Below are positions 1 to 12,260 of a DNA stretch of 64,000 nucleotides, in pieces. The notes under the pieces were generated by a model that saw only the letters and a program-made list of their open reading frames with translations, searched no databases and was not told the DNA's origin. The DNA lies in assembly GCA_028554755.1 (NCBI GenBank), contig JAPTOF010000003.1, positions 4,072,501-4,136,500 on the forward strand. Direction: 5' to 3'. This DNA is from Cordia subcordata. Taxonomy: Eukaryota; Streptophyta; Magnoliopsida; Boraginales; Cordiaceae. A program made the position numbers and the translations under genes. Within the stretch, counting starts at the first letter, position 1. Each line of letters opens with the position of its first letter.

Positions 1-1108
1 AAATGAGATGAGATTAGTTCGACGCAAAATTTAGCATAAAATTTTTGTGATTGGTAAAATTTGTGAGTATTACTTGTGCCTTTGTGGTGGTTTTTTCTCG
101 ATAAGAATGATCAAATATTCAAATTCGCATGATCAATCACACTTTGTAGGATAAACGTTTAATTTGGTTTGATTTAAATATTAAAAGAGTAAAAATTAAA
201 AGAGTTGAAAGTTCAAACATAAAGCCATGATGGAAAAGGGTGGTTTGGCCCTGCATTTTAATTGTTTTACTTTGAGTGTGTGTGTGTGTGGTGTTTTTTT
301 TTTTTTTGGTTACCAATGGGGCAAACTCATTAGAGTTAAATGGTGATTGTTGAGCTTTAGTCTACTATCATGTGAAACAAAAAATCGACACGCATATGCA
401 TGGGTAAAGTTAGCTTTAAAATTACGTTGTTATTTCTAAAAATGGTTTTTGTAGTTTTACGAAATTAAAATTGTAAATTTTATTTAAATTGAAGTGTTTT
501 CCAAGAAATTCATAAGGGTTGGTCTTCACTAGGCACATAAGTGATATCCTGAAAATTGAGAAGTATTTAAACAATTTTGTTGGTGGGTAACATTGAGTTA
601 GGTTATGGGAGTTTCATTTTATGCTACTCTAAAATCTTTCAAGAGAAATTGTAAGCGAAATCCAAATTAGATTTTTCCAAGTATATAAATAGTATATATG
701 AGTAAAATACGTGCTTGATGTGTTATGGAATATATAAAATGGTGTAGAATATGCAGAAGAAATGTCTAGGAGGATCACGTAGGAGGAGAGCTTAACATAG
801 GTCTAACATTCATGGAGAATTTACGAGGAGAATTTTGACTATTGGTAATTATCGAATTCTATTGACTTCATACATCTACCAAGATAAAATTTAATTTAAT
901 TTGATTTAATTTATTTCAACCAACAATACATATTTAAGGGCATATGATTTGGTATAATTTAATTTAGTTTAATTTGATTTAGGTTTGATCTTTCGACCAT
1001 GCTTTTAGGTTGGCTAACTAGATAACTTTGTTGTCGATTTGACGATGACTTCAAAGAATTTATGAGTGAAGAAGGCAATAATATAGGGCTAATACCTTCA
1101 ATAGTTCC
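1..1108. other. AT-rich intergenic DNA
   Basis: No coding region, RNA gene or bounded repeat could be recognised. The stretch holds a short GT run near 280, a poly-T tract near 295-307, and iterated AATTTAATTTGATTTAATTT-like runs at about 890-990. Confidence 0.6.
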
Positions 1109-2258
1109 CGAATTATTAATTTTATCTTATTTTAATCCCTCAACTATTAAAATAAATCTTTTACTCTCTAGACTTCTTCTACTTGGACCCCATTAATCTT
1201 TCAAAAAAAAAAAAAAAGATTGATCTTTTAATAGAAATGTTACGTGAGCCGCACGTGAGCATCAAGTTTGAAGGCATTTTCAACAATGGCTCTGCAGTGT
1301 CTTTTCAAATGAGCATTTGTAGTCTCTCAACTTTTACTAGCAGGATGCTATTAGTCCTTTACATTTCTCATACAAAAATCAGTGGAAATTTCACGTGATA
1401 ATTAAGTACATTTTGAAATATTACATATAAGGGAATGAAGTTGCAAATTTAATCATCTATCTTTTCCATTTTTTCCCCCTACTTTATTTTATTTTCCAAA
1501 TTTTGTTTATCTATCCAATAGATATGCAATAAATAGACACATATAAACATATATGTGTATATATATGTACACATAAATATTCAAAAGTAGGAGCTTTGAT
1601 CAACTAGTATCAATTTATTCTCTCCCTATAAGACCATATACTAGTAATCTCTTATTAGTGATACAATGTTAAACTATTGTAAATTTTCAAACCCAATGGA
1701 CTGCAACTCTCGATCCGGTGAAAATACTTCTTTGTCCTTCTATTTGACCATTACAAAAAAACTCCTTTTCGTCCAATGGTACAACTAGTGCTCTTTGTTA
1801 TACTGGGTGTTAACAAAAATTACAAATTTGTAAATTTCAAGCAAATCGTCACTGTAGAAATGTTTATTTTTTTGTCAAATCCAACGTTGAAACCAAAAAG
1901 TTAAATGGTTGAATTTGTAACTTTATCCCTTTAAATATATTCTTAAATACACTTGTTTATCACATGAAATTTCTTCATAAAAAGGGAATGAAGGACTAAT
2001 GACGTCCTATCAATAAAAAACGTAGGATTAAAAGCCTGGTTTCTAAAGACTTTGAAGTTGTTGAAATAATCATACCAAAAATACCCTCAAAATTGCTCAA
2101 AATTAACCCTCAGAAGCAACTCACATGCCTTTATCGTCAGAAATCGAGCAATTTTTTACTCAAAGGACCACCGGTGTCCAACAAAAAGAAGTCTAGAGAG
2201 TAAAAGGCTTATTTTCATAAATCGAAGGACTAAAATAAGGCAAAGTTAATAGTTTAGA
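1109..2258. mobile_element. Foldback element with long terminal inverted repeats
   Basis: The left end (about 1111-1190, including TTATTTTAATCCCTCAAC and CTCTCTAGACTTCTTCTACT) matches the reverse complement of the right end (about 2165-2256, including CTCTAGACTTCTTTTTGTTG). The inverted repeat is about 75-85 bp with scattered mismatches. The roughly 1-kb interior has no transposase or other gene; the small open frames in it are chance. Long inverted ends without coding capacity fit a non-autonomous Mutator-type element, but no clear target duplication was found, so the family is inferred. The smaller element at 33410-33691 has related ends. Confidence 0.5.
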
Positions 2259-2295
2259 AATTATGAAAGAAATTAAACATATATATATACACACA

Positions 2296-2623
2296 CTAGT
2301 GTGACACCTGTGCAGTGCACGGAGAACGATATATGTGATTAGATATATTAAAATTATAGAATTTTTGCATCTTATTAAATAGTTATTTAAACAATTATAT
2401 ACTATGAAATTAATAAAACAATGATGATATAAATAAAGAAATGACACAATATTAATTAAATTAAAATTTTTAATATAGGAATGGAACTAAATAAATGAGG
2501 AAAACCAAAAATGACCTAAGAATTGACATATTTAATTGATAAGTAATTATGGAAACTTGTCATATAGAGCGTCACTTGGCAGCACAAAATCACAACTTAT
2601 TTTGCTTTATTATATAGTATAGA
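2296..2623 (-). mobile_element. Small non-autonomous Helitron
   Basis: Read on the minus strand, the element begins TCTATACTATATAATAAAGC at 2623 and ends in CTAG at 2296. About 10 bases before the end is a GC-rich hairpin, CCGTGCACTGCACAGG. The flanking base is A before the start and T after the end, so the insertion sits between A and T. A 5' TC, a 3' CTRR preceded by a hairpin, AT insertion and no target duplication are the defining Helitron features. At 328 bp it has no Rep/helicase gene. Confidence 0.72.
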
Positions 2624-3059
2624 TATATATATATGTATATATATCATAATCTTATTTATTATATTATAATTTTAAGAGCGGTCTGAAAACGTGGCATGTC
2701 TGTTCTTCTCTTTCTCATGGGATGCAACAGCCTCTCCTAATTCTTATGTGGACCACTTGATTTGGGTTTATAGATTTGGGTTTATAGGCTTTTAGGGTGT
2801 TGAGGGGTTCATATATAGAATGGAATCTGGGTTCTTTAAATAACCCATAAGCTATGCCATCAAAGATGAAATTTGAATTTTCTTTTCTCCTAACAGTGTA
2901 AAATAGAAATTATAATTTGTCATTTTTATAATAACAAAAACCTCTTGCTTATTGAGAAGGAAAAATGTCTACAACACTGGAATTTCTTAAAATTTTATAG
3001 AATTTATTTGGAAATCTAATTAATTTTGTGTGAAACAACATTTTAAAATAAAAAAAAAA
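2624..3059. other. AT-rich spacer between two Helitron-like elements
   Basis: No coding region or bounded repeat was seen. It opens with an AT microsatellite next to the Helitron start and ends with a poly-A tract at 3050-3059. Confidence 0.5.
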
Positions 3060-4125
3060 CTAGTCGTTTTATATCCTGAGCTTTGCACAGGCTTATTTAG
3101 GTTTTATGTATGTTTTCTAGTTTTCTAAATATTTATAGATGTAATTTTTTCGTGTGTTTTTAGGTTTTTCTTATGGTCTTTATTATTTCTAAATATCCAT
3201 AAAAATTAACTCTTGTACTTTTTTAGTTTTTTTTTTTTTTCAAATATCCTAGGAATATGATACCATTACATTCAAAAATCAGTTATAACTATTAATATTC
3301 ACTTGAATAATTCAATTATATGCCTCAACCATTTTGACTTGTAGTGATTATATAGATTTATTAATATTAAAGACTATTTAATAGAAATAAACTAAAAAAA
3401 TTAATTAAAAGATTGTATGGCATCTCCTAAAGCCTCTTAAATTTTGATGAAGTATAATTTTATTGCTACTACTAAATATATAGAAGAATTACTAAATATC
3501 ATTTTATTTTTTCTTGTAATTTCTGTACCATTATTCTTATTTGAATATTTAAAAATATTAGGGACTAACTTAAGAAAACAAACGGGGTACTTATAACATA
3601 ATTTCATCATTTGTTAATGTGTTATATCTCTAAAATCTATATCCTATAATATTATATTATATAATGGGACTAATTTGAATAAATTGTGAATATTAAAAAC
3701 TAATATAAATATATTGAAATAATGAAAAATTTGACAATATTTATGGGCTAATTTGACTATGTCCTTAAAATATTATAGACTAATTTAAACAGTTTAAAAT
3801 ATCCATTATTTTACTTATATTTGTACTAATTTGAATAACTTTGTTAAATGTAAAGGACCGATATAAATTTTTTTAAATAACAGAAACTAATGTGATTGTT
3901 TAAGGACTAATTTGGCTATGTAGTAAAATATTATGAATTAACATGAATATTTTAAAACAATTGGAGCTTAGTGAGAGAAAAATAACAATTTTAGAGGCTT
4001 ATAACATAATTTATGCGTTTGAAGTTAATAATCTTTTTCACCTTACACATCATCACTTCTCAATAAAAGCTGATGTGGCATGCCTCTTTAAGCTCTATTC
4101 CGTATAACTTTTATATAGGTATAAA
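3060..4125 (-). mobile_element. Probable second Helitron with internal iterated unit
   Basis: On the minus strand the right part of a Helitron is seen. A hairpin CCTGTGCAAAGCTCAGG is followed 12 bases later by a terminal CTAG at 3060, flanked by T. The opposite end reads TTTATACCTATATAAAAG from 4125, flanked by A, which resembles the start of the 328-bp Helitron except that TC has become TT. The interior (about 3540-3980) iterates a loose GGACTAATTTGAATA-type unit of 35-50 bp. No open frame resembles a helicase. The 3' end is convincing and the 5' end less so. Confidence 0.5.
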
Positions 4126-5300
4126 TTCAAAATTGGTTGATTTGTCTCAAACTTTATCTAAATTCTTAGTCAAGAGGTAGAATTTGCACTTTCAAGAAAT
4201 TCAAACTCAAGAAAAACTTCTCATGAGTTAAAAATATCCTTTATATGGCATATTACAATACTATCTTTTGTAAACATTCTCTTCTACAATTGCTAATCAA
4301 AATAAGATTGTATTTCTTGTTCATTTTTCACATTATATATCATCAACTAAGAAAAACAAAAGGTCCACTTTCCCGACTGCCCAGCAAAAGAGGAAAAAGC
4401 GCCCCAAAAAAAAAAAGTAGACTTTCATAGCTTTTCCGTTATATTATATTCGCACCATTCATGCCTATCTACCTTCATTGGACAATTTTCTTCTAACAGC
4501 AAGAAATCAAGAATTAATCATAGATAGATTGGGTGTCCTTATAAGGAAAATCTAATGTCAATAAATTAGAAAAAAAGGGTATTCAAGTAAAATATACCAG
4601 CCAACTTCAATTCTACACATTTTCCAAACACAACTTGAATTTTCAAATGACAAAATTAACTTCATACGGTTTTACAATTTCAAATAAGGAATTTCGTTAA
4701 GAAAAACACATACTTGTGATAATGGACCTGTAATCAATGTTTTTAATTATCTTAATTGACTATTGAGAAACAGATAAAAGGAGACAAACATGTGAAATTT
4801 TGCGTATATGAAGAGACCACTACCAACCAGAATGATCAAATTCTTATAAATGACCTCACTTAAACGAACAAGCACCATATAATTTGGTTTAAGAAAAGAA
4901 ATAAACTGCAGCAACATACAAAAGTAACATCTATGATACCTAGAAAACATAATAATGGAGTACTGGAGCATTTACATGGAGCAGATGCACCAAAATGGAT
5001 CTCGAATGAGAACTAAAGCTTTCATATTGACAACTTATTGAACGTTTTTTCCAACCACCATATATACAACTCCAGTTGAACTCCTAAGCTATACAAAATA
5101 TTATTGCAGCCAAGGGGAAAAAGAAAAACTAGATTGAAGGTATTTTGGCTTGGTTTATTCCGCGGATACTATTTTAAGTTTCATCTGACATGACACTAAC
5201 GTAACCCGGGATCTCTTTCATTATGTCATCAATTCTGACTACCGCTTCCTAGTGTTCTTCTTGCTTTTACCATTTAGTTACTGTTTCTTGGAAGGATGAT
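4126..5300. other. 3' flank of the CCT gene
   Basis: No separate gene is recognised. The part nearest 5300 should contain the 3' UTR of the minus-strand CCT gene. Polyadenylation signals cannot be chosen with confidence because AATAAA-like words are common in this AT-rich DNA. Confidence 0.5.
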
Positions 5301-8300
5301 TTATTCTGTCTTTGCAAATCTTCCGCGGATTCTAGGCTGGCTGTCTGCGAGAGCCTTCCTGCAAGCATACTGGAACAAATACACCATGAGTGAAACGAGA
5401 AGTTGAGAAAAAAAACGAAGAGATCAATGAAGTTTAACTCCACTTGCTTGCATCTTAAAGAATCACAGCTAATAACTGGTATAGCAAATATGATATTAGG
5501 TACGGATGCGTTGAAGAGTGTAAATGAGAATTTCTCCATGTCAATGGTTTTTTGGTAGTTCCTTCACAATTTGGCCAGTATCTCATAAACAAACATGTCC
5601 AGGTGAAAATCAATTTTGAAGCAGATCCATAATTAGTGTAGCTAATACAAGACCAGAACAGATACCAAATCTAAGCTGGGAGACCACTAGTAAAATATAT
5701 ATTGGAAGGTCAAAGAGTTGGATATGTTACCTTAATTTTTCGGCCAAAGTTCCTTTTTGACTTCTTAGTCCTGTATCTGGAGAGCTTCTCCTTGCGATCT
5801 TCAGTTGGGCAACTGCTGCTAAATTGTGGTTGCCCAAGTGGAGAATGGATGAGGCTCACATTACCAGTTCCAAGAGTCTATCATAAAAGCCAACTGTCAA
5901 TAACTCAGCCCAATCCCATTAATAGGCCCGGAAAACATCTACACTTTTCTCAGTTCATAGACTTTGTCACTTGGACCAACAATTGGTATGTTTTGATCAG
6001 TACAAACGTGCTGTGAACCCAACTTTGCTGGTTACCCCAAAGAAGTCAGGGAAAAGGGAAACTGACTGACATATGCTGGGCCTAATGAACTTTTACAGTA
6101 TTTGATCTCAGCCACCAAACCATTTTAAACATTCAAAGATGTTTAAATTTTTTTATAGATGTGGATATTCATACTTTACATCTTACTAAAAGGAATCTTT
6201 GGTCTAGGAAAAAGTTGCAGAAATCACAAGTAGGCATGTTATCAACTAAGCTTTCTCATTTTGTTCCTTGTAGTGAACATAACTGGAGGCAAAATCATGG
6301 ATCCTGGTTTGCTAACAAGTTACAGAGGCTAAATCAGCAGCAGCTAACCAGATTGTTGTGCATCTTCCAATTGAGATAGATTACCGGTAATAGATGTCTG
6401 ACCACTACCTTAATCATGTTCCATTTATGCAATTAGATCACATCCACTCCCCTCCAAGTCTTGGGTGGGTGGCAGGCATGGGGTGGTGAAGGGTGTCAGG
6501 AGGAAGTTGCACATGTAGCAAATTGTTTCCTTTTTCCCTCGAGTTATTAACTTCAGTCTACATGTATACTCTTTATATGAGTATGAGAATGATCAGAACG
6601 TTAGTATCACGTAAAATCATCTCAAGTTCCCACAACTCAGCAAGTTGCTTTGATCAATACCAGCGGGCATTTATGGATCAACAAAACAAAATAATAGTGT
6701 GAAGAAAATGTCTATCCAGATCACTACACCATACACCTGTTACTTTTCAATTTCAACATCCTAGTATGTGACTGACTCCAGGTCAACTGAATGACTGAAC
6801 AAAAGATGAAAGATGACAAACAAGGACAAGATAGAATATAATAGAGGAGAGAAATAGATTGACCTGTATGTCTCCTTCACTGAATGCTCTTCGCATCCTG
6901 TAAGCAGTTCCAAAGCCTACACCGTGAAAATCAAGAAATTTGGGCCTCAATGGGGCCCCATGCATCCAGTCCATCGAACTTAAATTTCCTGAACTAACAC
7001 TTTTCTGGAACTGTCCCTGTGGAAGCGCCCCTTTTTCTTCTGCAATCAGATTATCATCTGGCTTGATCATGGGAACTTTGAACTCCAGGACTTCACATAG
7101 TGGTGTTTCTGTTGCTTCTTTGGCCAAAATATCCTTCTTGCACTCGTAGAAGACCTCACTTAGGAGTTCCCCATTTGCAAGCGATGGATCAATTTCAGAA
7201 ACCTTGAGCTCTTGGGGGGAGATCACGTCTTCCCCACGGGAGATCATTGAGATAGCAGCCATCATTGGATCAAGATCCACTGGTTCTTCGATGATTGGTT
7301 CTGGAGCCTTGAAGAGATCTCCTTCTCCCCCAAGGTCATATTCCAGTATGGTGGATGTCTGGATGAGGTTGCCCTGTTTTGGATTCAAAATTACAGAAGG
7401 TAAGAGAAGATGTATTGTTTAGCAAGAAATCATGCCAACAGTAAAACTAAATTCAGAACATAACTGAACGGGCTTATATAAGAATATAACATATGCAACT
7501 TTTTCCAATTCTTGGTAAAGGAAGTTGCCAAAACACAGCAATAAGTAAAGGTTCTGGTTCCTCAGTCAAGGTAACTTGTGAAAAACTTAACCAGAAAATG
7601 ACAGAATTTGCATCAGAAAAGCTACAAAGAGGAACAAATGGCAGTGTCCACTATTTTCTTAATCAGATGCGTAAAGATGACCATCTCAGCCAAAAAGAGG
7701 TAGATCACCCCTTCAGCCCATCACCCAAATGCAAAACATGGAAGAGGTAAATCTTGAAAATATTGGTGAGCAGATGCACTCCATTAACTCAGAGTAAACT
7801 GGGAAGCAGAGAATCTGAAAAAGTTCGAAGGATGTTGCATTTACTTTCCTACACATGAAGCAGTTCAAAATCAAGTCAAATTGCAAACAGGGTTGGCGTT
7901 CGAAGGACATACAGAGACATTTAAGAAGCCAACACATTTAGATTCCCTTCTAGCATAAAAAGGAAAAGGAATCAATACACTGAAATACACTAAATTAGAA
8001 CATGGCTTAACCCAGAAGCACAAAAATGTGCATTACTTCTGAACATTATTTCACCCCTCAATAAGAGGACAAACTAGTGAGACTTTTGGAATTATCCTTT
8101 TCCCTTCTAATAGTATCTCCACTGAAAAAGCTACTGGAATAACAACAACAAAAGGGGAGCCCTGGCTTTTACTTTTTCCAACTTTTTCTTCTTAGTCTCA
8201 GGAAGTGCGGTGAAAAGTGAATCCCCAGCACCAAAGTTGACATCATAAAATTTTACAGATTCACCAAAAAGAAAGCAAATTGGGGTCGAGTTCAGGCACG

Positions 8301-9385
8301 ATTATGTATTTGATGAGGACGAAACGTCAAAAAGCAAGCACGAATATGAAGCCTCCGACTTTCATGCTATTTTACAGTCTCTTTTCTTCATTTACAGATG
8401 CAGCACTTAAAAAGCCTCAAATGCTCTACATATCTAAGTATGATCGCATTACCTTACCCAAAAAAAAAAAAAAAAGGAAAATCTATTCTCTCTTGTTTTT
8501 ACTTTTGAGTCATGAGAGCCGCTTCTCGCGAAAACCATGATAAGGATGGGTACAATGAACCCGAAAGACGATCCAAAACCTTCCTTGTACTGCTAATAGT
8601 GGGAGTTGTACACACCAGGTTGCTTAGTAAAATCTCAGATCTTTTTCCCAAAGAATTCCATTTCTTTTTTTCTTCTTCACATAAGTCAATTCCCGCAGCA
8701 GCCTACACGATATCCTTATTTTCTTTTGCTTCCTAATGTTCACTTTGTTTATTAACAAATCAAACAGAAACAGAAGAAAATTCCAACATGAACACGTTAA
8801 TTTTTCCACGTTCTAGACTACACAACTTAATAAAAATGCATTCAGGCTCGCTACAATTACTCAAAAGTGGGTCTAACTCTTTTCCGAATGGGATTTCCGC
8901 GTACGGAACAATCCCTTAGAATTTCTCAATGACAAGAAATACAGTTCCTTCTTTTTTCCCCAAACTTTCTCAGGAAATAAACAGAGGATCAGAAAATAAA
9001 ATGAAACCCACTTGTGAATAGCTAAGACAATAAAAAATCTCCAAGCAATTGGAAAGTAAATTTCATTTCTCCACATAAAATTCACAAAAAAAACATGCAA
9101 AACCACCAACTTTCAAGATAAGGTAACCTCAGTGTATAACATCCAGAACAATAAAGCTTATAACTTGCATGCAAATTCAGCCAACAAATGCTGACAAAAC
9201 AATAACTAAACTACCCAAAAATAGATAAAAATCAAACATGAGAGTAAAATTTTAAAAATAAGTCATTAAGCTTTTTTTACCAATGAAGAGTTGGGCTTTT
9301 GGGAGCAGCTGAAGTCATTAACATGTTGAAAATCTTGAGGGAAATCCTGAAAATAAGGGTAAATTAGTCCAGCTTCTCCATACAT
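5301..9385 (-). CDS. CCT-motif (CONSTANS-like C-terminal) family protein
   Basis: Four exons on the minus strand, 9385-9281, 7373-6864, 5877-5731 and 5369-5301, join in phase 0 with GT-AG introns and encode 276 aa. Residues about 46-66 (EYDLGGEGDLFKAPEPIIEE) form a conserved block of a plant CCT-only subfamily. The CCT motif runs from about residue 233 (RKEKLSRYRTKKSKRNFGRK) to the C-terminus and is interrupted by the last intron after Lys254. No B-box zinc finger or receiver domain is present, so this is neither a CONSTANS nor a PRR protein. CCT motifs act in nuclear import and in binding NF-Y or DNA, so a transcriptional regulator is inferred. The start at 9385 (MYGE) was chosen because the 21 upstream in-frame codons come from a GA-rich leader. 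The first intron is 1.9 kb and could hide a small extra exon. Confidence 0.9.
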
Positions 9386-9523
9386 TTCCTCACTTTCTCT
9401 CTTAAATCTTGATTTTAAACTCTCTCTCTCACTCACACAAACATACACACTCTGTATTTCTCTGTATATATGTGGGTTTATTGTGAAGGTCTTAATAGAG
9501 TTGTTTTGGCGAAGCAGAGGGTC

Positions 9524-9531
9524 CTTTTATA
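9524..9531 (-). promoter_or_regulatory. TATA box of the CCT gene
   Basis: On the minus strand the sequence reads ACTATAAAAGGACC, a strong plant TATA box, about 140 bases upstream of the chosen ATG. Transcription would start near 9495, giving a leader of about 110 bases that is rich in GA/GT repeats, a common plant 5' UTR composition. Confidence 0.6.
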
Positions 9532-9799
9532 GTGTAGTTGTCAAACAGAGTGGCATCACGAGCGAGAGAGGCAGAACAACAGGGTCCAAAAAGAATCTGA
9601 TTTTGGTTGTTTCCTGGTGTATTCTTCTTTTTTTTTTTCCAATTCTTGCTGTAATCAATTAGGACAAAATTTGTTCACCCAAAAAAAAAATATATATATA
9701 TATATATATAGTATACCGTGGTTTATTAAGTGCATAAAGTTTCAAAAAGTCCCTAGTAGCTCTCTGACGATCCATCAAAAGTGCTTCGAATTTTTTTAT

Positions 9800-10150
9800 T
9801 ATTAAAATTTCATTATTTATTAATTATAATTGCATTACATGCATACATAGTTGCATGTCGTGAGAATTTCTCTAGTCTAGATTAATTTTTGTTGATTTAA
9901 AATTACACATCGTACAAGTTTTTTTATTGGAAAGGGAAAGGTGGTTTTGAACAAACAAAAATTAATTTGAATAGAAAATTTTCCACAACGTTCAGTGTCA
10001 TATAATTATGGTTAAAGATAGTGAATTTTTCAATGGCAAGGGCTCTCATATACTTTTAATGGATCATGGAAAAATTATGGGAAATTTTCGACACCACAAA
10101 GATCTAATATACTTTTGATTAACCACAAAAAACTCCGAGGAAAAATTTTA
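9800..10150. repeat. Partial copy of a foldback family
   Basis: The text resembles the centre and right half of the element at 22582-23104. It shares a TCTAGATTAATT block, a GGAAAGGGAAAGGT block, a TAAAGATAGTGAATTTTTCA-like block and a terminal part ending in repeated ACTTTTGAT words. The left end was not found, so this copy looks truncated. An AT microsatellite lies just before it at about 9689-9710. Confidence 0.4.
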
Positions 10151-12217
10151 TTCTAATAGTTTATCTTTTTTTTAAAAAAAATTTGGGTTGGGATTCTAAT
10201 GACGTTTTAAAATTTAAAACCTTCCATTAAATTAAATTGGTCAAAAATTTATTAATGGATGATTGACAAAGACATAATTAAACAAAAAGACAGCATATCA
10301 TATGATGGAGTTTGTCAACAATGGGACAACCAAACAAAAGTTTTTGTCCATATGTGCGTGATATAGCTATAGGTCTAATATACTTGAAAAATCAATAACA
10401 CGGAGTCTTGTATTTTTTGCTATATTTGTCAACTAACTCATTTTAAAATGTGATATTTTAATTCCTAATCTAATATAATGTAGTTCTCAAAATGAAATTC
10501 ATCCAAGAATAGAAAAAATATCATCCAATTATCATATACTTCTCAAGTCTTATTTTTTTTAAAGGATATGCATATAACTTATTTGAATTGTGACATTTTC
10601 TTCTGATTTTGGATTAATTTTATTTCAAGAACTAATAACAATATGTTTAGGCCATAGAATAAAAGTTTCATTTAAAACATAAGGCAATTAATTAGCAAAT
10701 GTGATACAGACAAAGGACTATCAATATTATTATTAACTATATACTTAAATATCTTGATTATCTCTTCATTTCTTTTCAAAATGGTTAGGTGCAAAAAAAA
10801 AACTTCATATTTTGCTAAAATTGTGCTCTAAATCTTGTGGTACTTCAATATTCTAACAATGCTATATGATAAATAAGAACGTAATTATTTTTATTTTCTA
10901 TGTCTAAAAATATTCTGAAAATTTTCTTAGCTGCGATTTTTTAATCTCAAAAAATTCTGAAATTATTATGGTACCAAATAATTTAAAACTTAGTTTCAAC
11001 AAAAAGGAGTATTTTTTTATTAACCTTCATAAAAGTAACTTTGATAATTAATATACAGTGGTTTAGTTTTAAACTACACAAGTTGTGATGTAAAACACTA
11101 TTAAACAAATGAGAAGAAAACTTATTCTATACTCTTGGTGGCGCAGAAGGTTAGAGGGTCATGATCTACTACTACTTCCAACTTGGTGTATCAAAATAGA
11201 TATTAATCATTCAATAAACTGGACCCCTATTGTGTAGAGTAAAGATAGAGAGAGTGTGTGTGAAATGTTTGTGCAACTTAACTGCTAAAAGACTGGTTTG
11301 TCAATATCACATCTCTAATTGGATGCTTAATTAATTATTTTTCTACGTTTGCACTAGTTGAAAATGGGGAATAGAATATGTAATAAGCAGAAGAGTCAAG
11401 GGCATCAACATCAATATAGTAAGGCCTTTGTCCCCATTTCTCTTATCATGCTCAATTATTTCATTGTTCTTATTGTGCGTTGTTTTACATCTTGTACTTG
11501 CGCCGGGTAAATGCACCAAAACTATTAGCGTAAATGTGTCACATCTGTGATTGAATGTGACTCAATTAATTAAGGGAGAGAACGTTCTTGTGATATATTT
11601 AGGTTTTTTTCTTTTTTTTGTGTGTTGTTAAAAGTACTATTTTTGACTCTTTGGTACATGTTTAGAGGTAAGTCTCTATATTGAGAATTTATTTTTAGTT
11701 GGTAGTTGGGCTCTAGTGATTTTTCAATACCCAGACTCAACGAGTTGACATCCTTTTATTATTAAAAAAAATATGTAACATATAAAATCCCTTTATTATC
11801 AGAAAAAATGTGTGACATATGAAAAATAGCATAACACTAATATACAAAAGAAGGTTTTGGTCCAAAAAATATAAAAAGAGTTAGGTGTCATGATCTAGCC
11901 TTGCTAGCTAGCATCACTAGAAGCTCTTTTGCCGAGTTTATTTACTTGCTTGTAAGTAGACAAATAAAAAATTAGCTGCCCTGCTTACTCTTCATAAAAT
12001 TTGCTTATAAACACTTAAATATACCTAACCAAACAACCACTTAATCCAAGTGACTGTACTCACAATATTTTATTTCTAAGCCGCTTAATACACATGCTTC
12101 TACTCAAGTTGGAGACTACATTAAGATTGTAATCTCTATTGACACATAAACACATCTATTCTACAAGCGAAGATAAAATAATATTTCCAATAGAAAAACA
12201 TCAATTTTGATATAAAA

Positions 12218-12260
12218 CTAGTATAATTTTCCCGTGTAACGCAAGGTAGAAATTTATTTG
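12218..12260 (-). mobile_element. Possible Helitron 3' terminus
   Basis: On the minus strand a GC-containing, imperfectly self-complementary stretch (CCTTGCGTTACACGGG) is followed after about 11 bases by CTAG with T as the next base, as in the two Helitron-like elements near the start of the window. No matching 5' end was found, so only a candidate terminus is claimed. Confidence 0.3.

Noticed and set aside
5702..6016. 104-codon plus-strand open frame
   Set aside because: It overlaps the CCT exon 5731-5877 on the opposite strand and is its shadow.
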